DNA of 6,277 nt from JAIXWP01 sp044371755 (GTDB lineage: Bacteria; Bacteroidota; Bacteroidia; Flavobacteriales_D; Sanyastnellaceae), in contig JBILSZ010000129.1 in the NCBI GenBank assembly GCA_044371755.1, positions 1 through 6,277 of the forward strand. Reading direction: 5' to 3'. The notes under the pieces are model-generated. The model had not been told where the DNA came from and searched no databases. It saw nothing but the letters and a program-made list of their open reading frames with translations. Position 1 is the first letter of the stretch. Each line of letters starts with the position of its first letter. Positions 6,014 through 6,277 of this stretch are shown one piece after another. Both the position numbers and the translations under genes were made by a program.

Positions 6014-6277
6014 TTATGGAAAAACCTTATGGAACAATTTAGTTTTCCTCAGTACGCCATGTTTGTACTTATTTTTCATAATAACTTTCTTACCAGACTC
6101 GTCAAACTCAAGCCTCAAGCCGTGATATCTATAAGCAGGTAGTTTATACTCTATTTCTTCATTAACCCCAGTTTGCGGATTTATTCTATACATTAGACCG
6201 TCTGCAAAGTAAACTTCAACGCTTGTCTTAAATCGAACGTTTCCAGAAGGCCAAAACTCATAAATATAGAATTTCCC
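6014..6277 (-). CDS. MORN-variant repeat (YwqK-like) protein, C-terminal part (5' partial)
   Basis: The minus strand is open from the window edge to a TAA at 6014-6016, giving 87 residues with no start in the window. FWPSGNVRFKTSVEVYFADG and then YRYHGLRLEFDESGKKVIMK plus NKYKHGVL follow the pattern of MORN-variant repeats: aromatic-x-x-x-G-x-(hydrophobic), then a polar strand ending in (Y/F)K-x-G. YwqK-family antitoxin and immunity proteins are made of such repeats. It sits just upstream, in the reading direction, of the tip-1 Rhs fragment, where the immunity gene of a preceding rhs tip would be expected. Family assignment rests on repeat pattern only; the immunity role is inferred from position. 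Confidence 0.6.
   Translation of the reverse strand, partial: GKFYIYEFWPSGNVRFKTSVEVYFADGLMYRINPQTGVNEEIEYKLPAYRYHGLRLEFDESGKKVIMKNKYKHGVLRKTKLFHKVFP

Noticed and set aside
5725..6142. Two plus-strand frames opposite the tip-1 Rhs 5' end
   Set aside because: They are antisense to recognisable Rhs core and MORN-like coding sequence and look like shadows.

Overview
The window looks like a polymorphic-toxin (Rhs/YD-repeat) island from a member of the Bacteroidota, probably the Cytophagia/Cyclobacteriaceae side of the phylum. The basis is protein style. The core motifs HATHYSYDIHGNVKTLIQD, YAYTLQGWLKGVNS, HIYGSSR, YELSNHLGNVLA and YYPFGAPM are typical of Bacteroidota Rhs proteins. Shine-Dalgarno sequences are weak or absent, and the sequence is AT-rich outside the Rhs core. 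No species can be named from the sequence.

Almost everything from 621 to 6277 is read on the minus strand, so the biological order runs right to left. First (6014-6277) is the tail of a MORN-variant/YwqK-like protein, probably the immunity gene of a toxin lying outside the window. Next (5992 to 4495) is a short Rhs core fragment carrying an unrecognised C-terminal tip (tip 1). Its open frame is broken by a 64-bp palindrome-rich insertion at 5860-5923. Then comes a membrane-anchored 189-aa protein (3957-4526), overlapping the tip-1 gene by 32 bp, the likely immunity protein for tip 1. Next (about 3951 to 1150) is a much longer Rhs core fragment whose tip 2 has the Cys/His/His layout of an NlpC/P60-like (papain-fold) hydrolase. 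Last (621-1172) is a small predicted lipoprotein overlapping the tip-2 gene, the likely immunity protein for tip 2.

The layout is a tandem array of displaced ('orphan') rhs-tip/immunity modules. Each toxin is a 5'-truncated core fragment that starts within a few tens of bases of the previous immunity gene, then switches at the core boundary to a new tip and a new immunity gene. Both immunity candidates carry an export or anchor signal, so both tips may act outside the cytoplasm or at the membrane. That is inference, not something seen directly.

The left end (1-620) holds the last 47 codons of a plus-strand membrane protein (stop at 146), convergent to the island. It is followed by an 8-bp-period tandem repeat (150-213), a region able to fold into nested hairpins (274-336), and no convincing gene. 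No tRNA, rRNA, CRISPR array, transposase or clear promoter was found.
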